From assembly GCA_012295275.1 (NCBI GenBank), contig CM022671.1, forward strand, positions 35,637,683 through 35,701,682: DNA of 64,000 bases. The letters are read 5' to 3'. This stretch comes from Chrysomallon squamiferum (Eukaryota > Mollusca > Gastropoda > Neomphalida > Peltospiridae). Below, one piece after another: positions 42,301 through 57,265 of the stretch. Position numbers and translations under genes: made by a program. The notes below the pieces were generated by a model, which was given only the letters and a program-made list of their open reading frames with translations, had not been told where the DNA came from and made no database searches. Position 1 is the first letter of the stretch. Each line of letters begins with the position of its first letter.

Positions 42301-44378
42301 GCACGAAATAATATTTTTTTAATAATTTCACCTTGACAACATTTCTGAGCACAGTGTTTGTGTCTGATGATTTTGCCATGACCACGCCTGGACTGTCCAG
42401 AAGTCTGATGTGTTTATCCAGAGTTACCATCTGCATCGTTCTGGTTTTAAAAAACAATACATTATTAAATGGTGTTCAGTATAAAAAATAATAGTAATCA
42501 TAATCATTTTTAATTTTTTTTAATAATAAACAGGTTTTTAATTTTAACTTCATAATTACCCGTGTTTTGATGTTTTTTTTTTTTAAATTACAAAAACAAA
42601 GGAGATGTATGAAAAATAACTCCCACTCTGGTACTGCAAATGAAAAACAATGAGTTACCTCCCTTGAAAACTTACTTTGTTATACCTGGCATGCCTCCAA
42701 CATTGCACACTTTTGACCTCTTCAGACTGTTTATTATACTGCTCTTTCCAGTGTTAGGAAAACCTTCAACAAAGTTTAATAATAATAATAATAATAGTAC
42801 AACAACAACAAGAGTAATAACAATAACAATAATAATAATTTAATCACATTCTGAAATACATTAGATCTGTTTTTAAAACCACTATGAAATACTACTTACA
42901 CAGGATGAAGACAAACATTAAACATTTCATGTAACAGTTAAAAATGTTCTGAATAATCCTTAAAAGAGAATAACTATTTTAAAAATTAAAGCCTCACAAA
43001 TTTATAAATATGACTTATACATGCACAAAAAACTAAATCGTCACAGAGATAATATTAAAATGTCTCTTAAATAATAATTAAATGTATGATTAAATACATT
43101 TTAAAAAAAGGAACTAAAACACTTTTTTTTAACAATGAACTCACCTACAACACCAACTCTTATTGTTGTTTTCACATCCTTGTTGCGAGCATAGTTACCA
43201 AGTAATTTCATCAAAATGTCTGCTCCGAGACAAACACTAGTTTTACGTAAATTGTCACTGGCTGTTGTCATTTTCACTTTCCTCTGTGCCTAAAATAAAA
43301 TTTAATATTTTCTGTGTGACAACAATTTTCATAAATGAGAACTATTATACAAAAACATGTTTTTGTTAAGAACAAACATTTTTACTGTTAATGATCAAAT
43401 GGAACAAACTCTGAAATAAACAAAAATATTTAAGCAAATACACAGGATTTCACTGGGACCAGTGCAGACACTGTAAAACATGGGTCTTGTAGAAACACTA
43501 GACAATGAAAATGATTAAAAATGTGCTCTGATGCTCTCACAATTTTTTTTTTTTTCTTTTACTAAATTTAGAATATATAAATACGAAAAACTTTATAAAT
43601 ACTAAAATTTTGAAAATTAAAATTAAATTTTCACTCACCAAGTTATCACTCTGTGTCTGAGTTGAGGCTTTGAATGCCACTGTAGGAAATTCGTTTCTCA
43701 AATGTTTTAGCCAAGCCTCAACATTCTCTTTTGGTACCAGATCTGAAACAAATCAGTTTGTACATAAAATACAACAGCATGCTGTAACACACAGTTAACT
43801 GTGATTTACCAGAGGCATGAAGAAATAAAAAAAAGTCTGAAATAACATGACATACAACTGTGAGAGAGAAGACAGAGGCAGAAGTCAGAGTGTATAAATA
43901 AGAGCCTGATAAGAGACATAATGGAACAATGAATACAACTCTGCATTAAACACAAGTAAATGAGATGTCATATATAAATAAATCTGAAAGAGTAAGAACT
44001 TTTATGTCCAGTGACACTGACAAAAAACTAAATAAAATAAACATATAATATGTAAGATTATTTTTTTGAAAATGTAGATTTCAAACAAGTTGAATATTTT
44101 ACCTATTTTGTTAAGGACGAGGACTAATTTTTTATTTGTGCCACTCTCCAGTATGGCTCGCTCCACTTCTACACATCGACTACCAATAGGATCCCTCGCA
44201 TCAAGAACTTCAAGAACAACATCAGCAGCATCAATCACCTGAATAAAAAAAAAGTTAAATCATTTATTTCAAATATTTTAAGCAGATTTGAGAGATTTTT
44301 AAAAACTAATTTTGAAAAGTAATAAACATTACTACTTTTCTGTTTGAACATTAATATATATATATAATAAAATAATAA

Positions 44379-44409
<31 letters not shown>

Positions 44410-47060
44410 AAAATGACAACTAACACATATCCAGTCCTGAATACTTTTCAAACTATTTGATTATAAAAACACACTTTAAAAAATCTATGATATCCACACA
44501 TCATACTAGTTGTCTTATACGAACAGAAGATACTGTAAAAAATATTTCAAACATTTGACAAGAATTAAAAATAAATAACTATTAAATTAAAGAATCACCT
44601 TTTTAAACTCTTTGTAATATGCTTTGAGAGAACTTTCCATTTTCTTGCCAGTAGCTTTACCATCTAAAACATCTTTCACAGACTTCTGAAAACACAAAAA
44701 TAATTTTTAAATTAACACTTTTTAAACAGGTAATTAATGCTGTCAAAATTAAATATGGTATGATATATCAGGATCCATGTTTTGGTCTCCTGAATACAAA
44801 CATAAACTTGAACAGATTAACTAAATTTTGAAACCAACAAACCTGTAGTTTAAAATTTTATACTACCATTAAATTATTACAAAATTTCTCTTTATTTTTA
44901 AGTTCATCATACATTATTTCACTTCAGTTCCATCTGTCTTTAGCCTCTTGGATTTAAAATTATTACTTGAATCATATTTTAGCTTTGATAAATAATTTTT
45001 TACATTTTATATTAATAAACTTGAGATATAGTAACAGGAAAAGTTATTTATTTATATTTTTACTAATTTATGTGGGTTTTTGGTTGCATTTTTTTTATCT
45101 GCAAAGTGTTACTCAGATTAAGATCTATTACAAAATGTTATGGACAAACTTTTCTCTCAAATTCTTTCTGTTTTTTAATTGCATCCTGAACCATACTGTC
45201 AAGATTTCGTTTTTTGGCAAGCAGTTTTTCTCTTTCTTTTTTCCGTTTTTCTTTTAGTCTCTCCTGCTCTTCCGAAGCCTGCGAAGAAATAAAAAAATTA
45301 AAAATTAAAAAATAAAATAAAAATAAAAGATTTAAATGAATAATGTACAAAAGGTGATTTTCAGCAGGAGACTATACAATGCACATAAAAGAGTTGCAAT
45401 TTTGCAATGAGAATCTGAAAGAGATCTTCAGAAAGTATATTTAATAAAACAATTATTAGCAGAGACATTTTAGTTGTTCTACAAAAATCAACAATAAAAC
45501 AATATATATTTTGAATATTTTGCTCCTAAACGCTTTAATAATTAAGTGAGTAGTAGTGGTAATATTATTACTATTACTGTTAATAACAATTGTATTATAA
45601 TTATTATTATTATTCATCGTAGTGTTGTTGTTATTACATTACATTAGAATTATTATTTTCAGCAATAATAACGTGTTGTAAGTGCTGACCCAGCAAAGAA
45701 TAACAACATTTAATTAATTTTTATGAAATTATATAAATAATAAAATATTAATTCTCACGTACTCTGATTCTCCTCTGCTCAGCTTCCTGTAAAATCTGCT
45801 CCTTGAAAGGAAAACTGTTTGGAATGCCTGGGTCCTTTTTTTTCTCTATGATGTTAAAAAAATAAATAATAATTGAAATTTGTTTAAAGATTCCTAAATA
45901 CATTTTAATTTCAACAGTACAATTGTGATTTGCAACAACAACAAAAAAAGAAAACATGGCTGATTCATCACTTAATTTACTTTTATCAGTCATTAATGTG
46001 AGTATTTTTATAAAAGCAACATAAAGAATTAAATTTCTAAAAACCTTTCTAACTCTCAAATTGATGAGTATTTGACTTGTTTTAGTTTTTCTTGTTTTAA
46101 AATCACGAATAATTAATCACAGCATTTAAGTATAACTATTTTAAGAATGCAGGTCTCCTCAATTTTCTTCTTACTTTTATGAAGATTTTTCTTTTCTTCT
46201 TTTCTTACTTTTCTGCGATGTTCTCTGACCTAGAGAGGAAAACAGTAAATTATAAAATGTTACAAACTTTGTATTAACATATAGTGCAAAATCAAAGTAG
46301 ATGATAACATAAATAATATATGTAATTTGTTAAATATAAATATGAAAATAGTTTAAAAAGTATGAAGAGATGTTAAGTCATTTTCACGTAGTATTACAAG
46401 GATTTAGAAACATCCTCTTTTCTGCTATCTACTTGTAAAGTTGTAGTATTATACTGTTTTTGGCTCTGTTACATTGTTTTTAATTTTGAATGTCTACACA
46501 GTGCCACAAATGTGGTATATGTAAAAAATAAATTAATATAATACCTTCTTTTCTACTTTGTATCTTGTCTTGGCCTTCAACCTCTTACTTCGTTTTTCTG
46601 AAATGAAATGAGTGAATGAATGAGTGAATAAAAAAAAATAATAAGTGTAAAATTAATAAATTACTTGTGACTAAGTGTGCTTTAAACATATAAACTGATG
46701 AACAGATAAATATATATATTAATATTATTATATATCATTATATGAATTTGAACAAAATTTACCATGAAATTATCTAAATGATTGATTTACTTATAAGTTA
46801 TAGTATTATACTAACTGAAGTAACTGAATGCTATCTTATGACTTATGAAGCAGTACTTCTATTTCATATTAGAATATTTTATTAATATTATTATTATTAT
46901 TATTATTTTTAAATAGATTAAATCCAATAAATTATGGTCATGAATTATGATAAACCATTAAATCTTTTAAATCTGTTCACAGATCAGATCTATTCACGTT
47001 GGTGGAAACTCTTAACGATATATTGATAATGTAAAACTTACTCAAGAACTGACGCACCAT
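39358..47060 (-). CDS. GNL3: Nucleostemin / guanine nucleotide-binding protein-like 3
   Basis: Nucleolar, circularly permuted GTPase of the YlqF/YawG group, needed for 60S ribosome assembly and proliferation. Exons in coding order: 47060-47042, 46597-46545, 46229-46175, 45845-45763, 45278-45150, 44685-44599, 44238-44103, 43742-43639, 43289-43145, 42763-42676, 42440-42332, 41855-41790, 41344-41202, 40953-40817, 40434-40247, 39928-39741, 39452-39358. It starts [20 protein letters not shown], a basic nucleolar-targeting N terminus, followed by a charged coiled coil in exon 5. G motifs come in the permuted order: G5 DARDP (exon 7), G4 NKID (exons 7-8), G1 GFPNTGKSS (exons 9-10), G3 DSPG (exon 11). 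Then come an acidic Glu/Asp stretch (exon 15), a Lys-rich stretch (exon 16) and the end [10 protein letters not shown]. Junctions 1-15 are in phase. Exon 16 ends in phase 2 but exon 17 needs phase 1, so a microexon or alternative donor is missing. Predicted about 608 aa, somewhat longer than human (549). Confidence 0.94.
40717..40741. repeat. (AC)n microsatellite in a GNL3 intron
   Basis: About 12 AC units between GNL3 exons 14 and 15. Confidence 0.85.
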
Positions 47061-47989
47061 TCTGAATTTTGAAAGACAAGCTTTATATATGTTAGGAAAT
47101 TCAACAGAATTTCAGGAATGATTATTGAAAACAAAAACACGTGTTGTCAGCCTTCAAAAATATGTAGAAATCGAGACTCAATGGTAAGAATCCGCTCGTC
47201 ACGATCTTAAATCAATGAATGACTTTAGGTCATACATACACTGACATACAAATTTAAATGATGACTTAGCTACATTTGTTTATATAAATTACTACAGTTG
47301 CAATGTTTGTCCATCTAATGCTGTACATTGCTGTCTACTAAAACCACGAACATCAGCCTTCCTTAAATTATAGAGTACCATTCCGATTAGTTTTACAGCA
47401 GCAACTAGTATAAAATATTCTGCATATTTCCATGATTTATCGTTTTGTTATTTTGGTTTGTTTAGATTTTTTCTGCCGTTATAATTTTGTTAATAATGAT
47501 GTATAACAACAACAACAAAAGAAAAATCCTACAGTTTGAAAATAATTTAATAAGGGTAATCTTAAAGTCGTGGTTCGTAAATTCAAACAAATTTTTTTTC
47601 CTCTGTTGTAAAACGGGTCAGATAAAATACTACAGGTTATTTATGGTTTGTCCATTAGAACAGTTTTGTTTGTCTCTATCAGAATTAAGGGAAGTAATTA
47701 GTAAGGCCAATATAGACAAAGTCACTCTATATTTGCAAAAGCACGTGTAATTGTATTTAGAAAACAAAATAAAAATAAATAAATAAAATCAACAGATCAA
47801 CAGGAATGTGATCGTTTTTATACTTATACCAGCGTTAGTAGAACAAACTATAGAAAAATTCATTCTTCGTGCTAGTTGCATTTATTATTATTATTAACAA
47901 TAAACATGTTTCATGAAGGTCTCCAGGAGGTTACACTTGCCTGAACTTGCCCTGCTCAAGGTACAGAAATAATTCTTCAGTCTCTGGAT
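47061..47989. other. 5' flank of GNL3
   Basis: Upstream side of GNL3 within the divergent GNL3-PBRM1 spacer. A frame of 88 codons at 47487-47750 (+) has no recognisable domain and begins in an ACA repeat. No clear GNL3 promoter motif was found immediately upstream of its start codon. Confidence 0.45.
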
Positions 47990-48930
47990 AAAGATTGTGT
48001 AACTGTGGTCGTTCTGCTCGTCTTGTCTGCTGCTTTTGACCCATCTGTCATTACTCCGACGCCTTGAATATTATTTCTGTATCGTTGGTGAAGTTACACC
48101 TCAATGGTCGGTATCAAACTAGATATGTTAATAGTGAACTTGCTATACCTTTGCGTGTGCAATACACCGTACCCTACGGATCAGTTCTAGGCCCGAAGAA
48201 CATTGGCGACATCATAAGTAATTATCATTACAACACCATTTAAATCCAGAGATGACTTCATTTAACATGAAGCACTGGCCTGTAGCGAGAACTGCCACAA
48301 AAACATCAAGACCTGGAAGCACTGCAACATGCTGAAGCTGAATGTTGATAAGACAGATATGACGATTTTCACTTCTAAGCATAACTCGAAGGCTACTGAC
48401 TATCATTTACTTTGGGTGATGCCTCCAGAACTTCCATTTTATGTGTGAGAAATCTTGCTGTTATGTTCGATTCTATTACGACTATAGAGCAACAAGTGTC
48501 GGTCAAGCTATATGCTCAGATACAGAGGATCGGTAGAATCAAGCAGCGTTTCATTAGTGATGCAAAAAAAAAAAAAAAAAACAACCCCCACACACACAGA
48601 AAAACACACCGCTGAATGAACTTGTGACATCATGGCTATATTACTACACGATTTGCCTTACACCTTGCTCAACAGACTACAACGCGTTCATAACACAGCA
48701 GCACAAACTGTAACTAGGACATGACATCACAGTCACAAATCGCCATTACTGAAGACATTCGTATAGTTCATACATACAGCGCCTTGAACAGTTGTTCCCC
48801 AGAGTACCCACAAGGACATGCTGGAAATGTACAGGCCAAGTGTGACTCAACGATTACAGAACTAATTAAGATTAGTAACATCAAGACTAAAAACAACTAC
48901 ACACGGCCAGAGATGTTTCAGTTATTTTAG
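47990..48930 (+). mobile_element. Degenerate CR1/Jockey-type LINE reverse transcriptase fragment
   Basis: In shifting + strand frames typical non-LTR RT and post-RT segments appear in the correct order: VVVLLVLSAAFD (from 48002; usual LSAAFD), VPYGSVLGP (about 48169; usual PQGSVLGP), NIKTWKHCNMLKLNVDKTDM (about 48295; usual LKLNxDKTE), LLNRLQRVHNTAA (about 48666). The YADD catalytic segment is deleted and several stops and frameshifts occur. Poly-A and CA tracts around 48570 and 49020 may mark internal or 3' tails. Dead copy, assigned to the CR1/L2/Jockey group by motif spacing only. Confidence 0.82.
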
Positions 48931-49021
48931 AACCATTTTAACATGTTTACCGTCATGCTTACATTTATTTTAATATGTTTGTGTCCAGGTCTTTTTATAT
49001 TTTAGTTTATTAACACTTAAA

Positions 49022-49053
<32 letters not shown>

Positions 49054-49532
49054 TTTTTTTTAAAGAAGTACAAGAAGAAGAAGAAAAAAATATGATTACA
49101 CTTGCTCGCTGTCCATTCTAGTTAAAAGACATAATAGGAGACAAATCACCAAGAAATCGAACCTTTATGTCACATAAACGAAAAGTGGCATTCCGAATCT
49201 TGAAAATTGCCCCAAAATTACAAATGTATACTGTCATTAGTAGATTACTGTGTATATATGCAGCGTGTTCTTAAAATGACATTGTTTCAGCTTGAATATT
49301 CAATAATGACAATATATTATTTCGTTAAATATTTCAAGTATTATTTGGCAATCTTGAATTTTAGCAACCTAGAACAGCCAAATACTTGTATAAATGCATT
49401 CATTTTATTCTCCCTAGAAAGAAATTAATCTTCTCATATTTCTCAGTACAAAATGTAGCACTTTAGACGGGATAATACAATTTTTTGACAGCCGGTTTTT
49501 ATTTTAGTCGTCTGCTCGAATTATTGCCATCG

Positions 49533-49586
49533 CCGGAAGTTGATATCTATTTCGTGTGGTTTTGGAGCTACACGCGGTCTACGTCA
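49533..49586 (+). promoter_or_regulatory. Candidate PBRM1 / shared divergent promoter motifs
   Basis: A GCCGGAAGT ETS/GABP-type site (49532-49540) and a TACGTCA CRE-like site (49580-49586) lie in the most G+C-rich patch of the GNL3-PBRM1 spacer, about 1.15 kb before the PBRM1 start codon. The PBRM1 start codon is preceded five nt upstream by a splice acceptor (AAAG at 50719-50722), so an untranslated first exon is expected near this patch. Transcription start not mapped. Confidence 0.45.
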
Positions 49587-50727
49587 TTGAATATTACCAA
49601 ACTGCATAACCATTGTATAACGGATGAAGCGTAGCTTCTTTAAGTAACCAGTTTGCTGGCTATGCCTGGTTTGTAACAATTTGATTGCTTTTCTATTTGT
49701 TCTTTGCTAAAATTAGCAACAAATGTATTTAGCGATGTATACTGTTCTTTGTCGATAGCATATATTTTGTTATTACTTTAAATATGTCTGCCTTTTGGGG
49801 GTCAGGTAATGTACAAGAGCTTCGTAGCGATCGTTTTTAAAGTAGGTCTGTCCAGAAAACGTATTTTTTCTCGTTATTTCTTTGTTTCTTAGGTTAAAAT
49901 TCTTGATTAATGTTGCAAATTACATTTAGTTATTAGGTTACGCATATATTTTGATTCAGTTAAACAAATTATTGATATACAGTGTAGATTTATGCTCATT
50001 TTATTAATGCATTACAATGCCAGTGATTATTATTGTTTAAAAGAGTTTTAGATATCACATTGTAACTTCATAAAACATAAGCATTGCTTATCTTATATAT
50101 ATGTGTGTGTGTGTGTCTGTGTGTGTGTGTGTAATGTCAGATCTTATTACCATAATATTATAATGACATTAAATCTGAGAAATGTTATTAATAAATTAAA
50201 ACTTTGCATTTGTCACTTTAAATGAGTTGATGCCTTTGCATATAAATTAAAATCATACATGTTCATGATATTGTAAAAAATACAGTTCATTTTCTCAGCT
50301 AACTCATTTTAATTAAATTATTCATATGAACTTATGAGGTTAAATGCATTACGCAGACAATAGAGTGAATAGTCTTTCAACAATAAAAAGCTTGTTGCTT
50401 TTTTTTAAATATATTTTTACTTCTGTTTAGAGGACTACAATACAACTCATGTAGGATAAACATTTAAATATGTTATAGGTCACAATATACTATTTATTTA
50501 TTTGTTAATGAAATAGAAAATTATTTACATAATTCTTGATAAACATATTAATATTTATAAGTTTTATTTATTACTTGATTGGAGGGCAAGTATACTCTGA
50601 ATCTTACTGTTACTGTAATGTGGATGGCATCTAATACATTTAAACTGTTTTCTGCAAATGTTTTGCTAGAAATCTATTTTTAACATCCTAATATTTTTTT
50701 TTTTTTAAATGATTTATTAAAGACACA

Positions 50728-53700
50728 ATGCCTGCAAAAAGAAAACGAAGTGTCCCACCTGAAGGAACTGATGAACGAGAAGAGTCGCCTGCCCCTGCTG
50801 TAAAACGCAAAAAGAAATGTCTTCAGTATGACTCAGTAAGCTAAAAATTCCAAATGTCACTCCTCTGAAATGACTGAGATATATTAAATTTTATAAATAT
50901 GTTTCATCTACAAATTATAGATCATTCTCAGTGATAACTTGTTTGCTTGATTTTATAAAAAAGTTTTCAAAACTGTTTTCAAGCATCTTTTAACGATATA
51001 TCTATTTCAAGTGTTTATCCCATCTTTTTCAGTAACAGCATATATATATATTTAAAATCTAAAATCAAAATGTGTTGAAGCACTATCATTGATTGGGAAA
51101 GATTTAAAAAAAAAAATGTTATTATAAGCAAAATTAGTTTTTAGTAACTGATGTATTGTTTTGGTCTGCTGAGCTGATCTTTTATGCTTATTACTGATGA
51201 CAATTATACAAAACTGATTTCTGTTTAATGAACAGCAAGAGTTGTGTCAGGAGCTGTATGACACCATCAGATACTACAAGGATGAAGATGGAAGAATTAT
51301 ATGTGAAACTTTCATCAGAGCACCCAAAAGAAGGTAAACCATTTGCTTTGCTTTTTGTAATATTTTTATTTATTTATTTTTTGTTTGTTTGTTTGTTTGT
51401 TTGTTTATTTATTTTTGATATTGTTTTCAGAACGGCTGCAGACTACTATGATGTTGTTTCTACACCTATTGATCTGCTTAAAATCCAGCAGAAGTTGAAA
51501 ATGGAAGAGTATGAGGACATTGAACAGTTATCTTCTGATGTTGAGCTTATGTTAAACAATGCAAAGGCTTACTACAGTGTTAGTATAAATCTACATGTAA
51601 CTGTGTGTTTGTGACTTGTGTCAGCTGGCTTATGATGTTGAACTTGGGTTAAAGAGTGCAACGTTTTTGCATAAATCTATCTATTTATCTCTATCACTGT
51701 CTCTGTCTCTGTGTCTATATCTTTATTTATATCTACATCTACATCTTGCTGTCTGTCTATCTATCTATAAGCCATTATATCTATATATATATATATATAC
51801 ACCTATATCTGTCTATCTATAAATGATTTCCTTTACAAAAAAAAAACTTGCTTGCATAACAATAATAATCAGAATACACATAATGTTACATATTTTTACA
51901 GAAAACATCTCAGGAATACAAAGATGCGTGCAAACTGTGGGATTTGTTTGCTGAGACTAAGAATGAGGTGATATCCGAAGCCTTTGGGGAGATCACTCGT
52001 CCAGATCCTCGCAGTCGAAGAGAAGTGTCTGTGACAAAGGAACACAAAGTTGAGGATGTTGGTGGAACAACTGAGGATGACGAGGAAGAAGAAGAGGAAG
52101 ATGAAGATGTAAGCCCCACCTCAGTACCTTAACCCCCCCAGCACTGATTCCAAAACCTGAATGTTCAGATCATCCATAAACTCGTTCACTGTTCCTAAAC
52201 TCTGAACTCATCCAGACTTTGCTGCACATTTGTTTTTATTAAATAACAATAATAGAAATTGGGGAAAGTGAATATAAATATTGACCAATATTCTTCAGTA
52301 TTTGTCTTTCTCCTATTTTGTTTTAACTCTTTAAGTAAATTCAGTTGGTTATACAGTAAATTATACATTATAGTAACTTTACATGCAGTACTAAGATGTA
52401 AATGTTCTGTTTTAATTGTACAGAAGGCTGCTGACGATGATGCACAGTCTACAGTGTCGGAGAACCGTGAACCAGATGATCCTGATGATATAGAAGCGTT
52501 GTTCACATCAGTGATGATGGCGAGAGATGGTGACAGGGACATCAGTTTAATGTTTCAACTTTTACCACAGAAATCTGTGAGTATGTCAGACATCACGGAT
52601 TTCAGAACAAAAAAAAAATGAGATAATTAGTTGGCAGATGAAATGAGTTTATTTTTTAAATGTCATTAAAAAATGACAGTAAAACATCTGTTATATGAAA
52701 ACAGTTTCATTGTTTTGGTATAATTACAGTTTAATGTTCTTCTAAAGAAAAGAATAGAAAAGTTGAAAATTAAGGTTGTTTTTTGAATTCAGTAATCTTT
52801 AAAAATTGAAATCTACATAGAGTTAAAGCTATTGCTTATTATTAATTATTTTTACACTGATTTAGCAAATACATTAATTAATGTATATATAGGAAACTTC
52901 ATAAAAAATCATATTTTGAATAATTTTTGTAAAGTTCTGTTAATTATTTTGAATGTTTTAATTTTCATATGTCTAGATTTAGTACACTAATAGTAGATTG
53001 AAAATGTTGTTAACCCATGTAGAAGTGTAACTGTGTTTATTAGAAATCAAAATTATTTATGAAATTCCCATTTGTTTTCAGAAATATCCAGAGTATTACT
53101 CTGTTATCAGGGAACCAATTGATCTGAAAATGATAGCACAGAACATTCTTGATGGGAAATACAAATACATCAAAGAACTGGAGCGAGACTTGATCAAAAT
53201 GATTAAAAATGCCAAAATCTTTAATGAACCCAAGTCTCAGGTTTATAAGGTACGTTGTATGTTTTTGTTTTCTGTCATTTATGTTTTCATTGTATGTCAT
53301 AGAAACATAAATTTACTCTTAATTAGACTTAAAAAACGGTCAACTTTAAACACACCATAATGTGAGGTCATTACAATGGATTAATTGTAATACTACTGTG
53401 TCTGTGGTTTTATTAATGAATTAAAATTGTAAATTGTTGTATCCTGATAGAGTTGTTTTGTTGTTTCTTAGGATGCTGTTGCTCTGAAGAAAGTTATTGC
53501 TGCTAAAATCCATGAGCTGGACTACAAGAAAAATGGCCTTCTCAAGACGAGTGAGAGAATTAGGTCAGTATGAGCCAGTTTGTCACTTTTATAACTTATT
53601 TCATTTTTAATATTTAACTCTTCAAATAAATAAATCTTCTCACATAATTTCATTTCTAACCCTTAACACAATCAGTGGTTTGAATATTACATTTTTCTTT

Positions 53701-54560
53701 TGATCACTGATCTGCCTTGGATGTTTCTTCCAACGAGCAGTCATAAATTTTATATAGATTTTGAAATGTGTATCAAGATTACACCTTAGATGACCACTGC
53801 TCAAGTGAACTTTAATCTTTGCTGCTCAGCTGTTGCCTTTTCTTACTACAAGTTTTATAACTTTTTGTTTCAGCATTATACATTTCCCAAACATGCTTTG
53901 GGAATAAAATACTATAACCATTTCCACATTGTAAAATCTGAAAACAAAATAATGAAATACTAATCTTTTGTTGTGCTGCTATCTGTGTTTTGTTTATGCA
54001 GAATTGTTTTTAATTTTCTAGAACTCGAAATTCCAACGTACAGAAAATGTCATCTGTGTGTGCTAGTCTCAAATATCTGTCAGACGACGAGAGTGATGTC
54101 ACCACCTCACAGCTGAGTAGTCACCTCGACGAGGGTGACTCTGATGGTGATGGAGTTATGTCAGAAGATGACACACCAATGATGGCTCTGTACAAGGCTG
54201 TTGTCAACTACAAAACTCCGTCTGGAGAACAGCTGTCTGAACCCTTTCTTAAACTGCCTAATAGGAGGTTAGTATGTGTCTTTTGTATACATCATTTCCT
54301 TACAGGTCTTTCTTGATTAGCCTGGAAGTTTTCAGTGTTTAGATATATCTTGTTACAGCTAATTGATTGTGTATGTGGTAACTAAGTCTTCTAATTCTCC
54401 AGCACTGTAATCTAATATGGTGTAGAAAGCCAGTTCATGATTAAAATATGAGTGAAATATAAATATTTTATTTTTTTAAATACATACTGCTTATTGATTC
54501 GTGTTTTTGAACAATATTATTAATCTAGTAATCTTTCATTTAATTTTCAAGATAAATGAT

Positions 54561-54599
<39 letters not shown>

Positions 54600-57233
54600 T
54601 CCTTTAATATGTTTAATAGGATTGTCTCAAGAAAACCTTTGAAATCTTCTTATTGTAATTTATTACTACATTTATATTGATTATATTGTATTGCTATTCA
54701 TATAAAAGTCTTTGTTGCATAATGTTTAATTTTTTTATATAATTTAACTTAACACTTTAATGTATGATTTTTTTACTTTGTATATAGATTTTATCCTGAT
54801 TATTATGAAGAAATAAAGAAGCCAATGTCACTTTTCAATATAAGGAAGAAACTGAAGGTAAAATGTTTTATGCAGTTTTTGAATATGTGTTTAAAAGTTT
54901 TGTAAATAATTAAAATTGATCATTATATACGTCACTATAATTAATTTTTTTTTATATACATTTAAAATCCATTTAAGTATGATTTCTTTGTAGATGGAAA
55001 AAATATATGAAGATTATAATTTAAAAATTAGCAAGTAGTTTGTGTAAATAAATATGTGTATGTGTTTGTGTATATAAATTTGTGTGTGTAAGTTTGTGTG
55101 TCTGTTTATGTATTTTTGCTTGTATAAGTTTTTAAATAAATGTAATATGTTTGTTGTTTTGTTATATAAAAGAAAATGTTTATTTAAATTTCAGCATAAC
55201 CGCTACAGTTGTCTGGCAGACATTGTAGTTGACATGAATCAGGTGTTTGACAATGCAAAACAGTACAACCAGGATGGATCCAAGATCTACAAGGTAAGCT
55301 GACTTTGTCACCTTGTTTGTCTGTCTGTCAGTCGTACAAGTTCATGTGTGTACACTATTACCAATGCAAGGCATTTTTTATTTTAAGAATTGAATTATGA
55401 TTAATTAATGAGAATACTTAATTATCTGTGTAATTAATATTTTCAGGATACCATATTACTGCGTAAAATTATGTTGGACAAGAAACGAGAACTAGAAAAA
55501 GCAGAAAACAGGGTGAGTCCATTGTTAATTACAACATTAAATTTTAGTTTTTCTGTCTTGGTTTGTATCTTTGGTTTCGGAAGCTTATTTTGTTCGTATT
55601 GTAAATTGTTGATTATAATACTTTAATGAAGGTGATGGCACATACATCTCTGTCAGTAAATGTTTTCCTTGGGAATGTCTTTTTTTTTTTTTTTTTTTTT
55701 AAAGACATAATTTATTGTCAAACAGTATTATTTTATGTTTCTCTGTGAACAGTTTTGTGTGAAGTGTGGGGATTTATAAAGATTTAGAAGTGAGGGATAC
55801 AGGTTTATGTTAATTATGTATTGCTTGCCAGGGAGTGACAAGCGATGAACAAACATCCAATTTAGACCCATCACAAACTCTGGTGAGTAGAGAAAGAAAA
55901 CCTTCAAACCAGCAGAATTAGTGAGTTATTATTTTTAAAACACTCAAAGGTAGATAACTACAGCAGGGGAGATAACGTCTTAGAGCTTCCACATTTTCAT
56001 CTTTTTTCTTTTTATAAATATATAACATTTAATGGGGGAAATGACAGAAATACGTTAGACTGCTTTTATCATTTTGCCCATTATTTCTTATTTTAATAAC
56101 AAAATTCTTGATTTAAAATGTATCATTAGCTAGTTCATGAGGTAATTTATGGTTCAGCTTAATTGCTTTTACTTCTGTTTTAATCTGGAATTGTCTCTCA
56201 TGTGTTTAATTATTATTTAATCTAACAAAAGAAAAAAAATAACTTCAAAAGTTTTGCTATCTGAAATTTAGTATGTATTCAGTATATTTTCTATTTTAAA
56301 ATTTAATCATATTATTATTATTATTTTTATTATATTTTTTGATAAAAAAAATGTTCATTGGGTAGTTCTGGTTATTGATTTGGCACGTGGCATTCTGAGA
56401 AAGTAGTGTGAGCTATGTGCTCATTTTATAAATAAAACAATAAAAATGTTTTTAAATACAAACATTTACATTACATCTTTAGTAATATACATCTTCTTTT
56501 TTTCTTTTTAATAATAATAATAATAAAATATTATTTTAACATGTATTAGATTGTCCTTCCTGATTATCCAGTGACGTGTAAATCAAATTTTGTGTTTATA
56601 CAGTGAGGTTTAAAATTTCTCATTTTTGTAAAGTACATTTTGTATCTAAGTATCATTAACATACACAGTACTAGTCATAAATACACTGCTGAAACAGTTT
56701 CATTTTCACTTTCAATCATCATCACTGTTTTATTTTGTCAAGCTTAAAATAACCTAAAGTTATCTTTTAATAATTAATAGTATTAGATTATTTACACTCT
56801 ATTATTTATTCAGAACTCTGTTTCCTGTATATATTATCTTGATCAAATTAATGTAAAATTGAAAAAAAAAAAAGGATTTATGAGCAAAAAATTGTGAAAG
56901 ACTAATTAATTTACTCAGTTTCTTGAGGTGATTTATTCTGAGGTCAGATAGTGTTTTATTTATAAACCTGACTTATCTTTGAAATTAAGTAAGTAGTGAA
57001 AGGATAGATTTAAAAATATATATATATACTTAGTAAATATACAGTGCTGAAAAGGAACTAAAAGGGTAATTAAAATTGAAAAACCTGTGTTAATAGTTAC
57101 TTTAAATAAACAGATACATTTTTATTTGTGTCTTGTGATTATCAGAAATATATACACGTTAAATAAATAGATTTTATAGTCCATTTTAGTAAAATGTTAT
57201 TAATTAAAACAGTATCTTTTTATATGTTGGTGT

Positions 57234-57265
<32 letters not shown>

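Noticed and set aside
47487-47750. Plus-strand frame near the GNL3 start
   Set aside because: Begins in an ACA repeat with no recognisable domain; not supported as a gene.
48212-48930. Several short frames between GNL3 and PBRM1
   Set aside because: Explained as frames of the decayed LINE reverse transcriptase.
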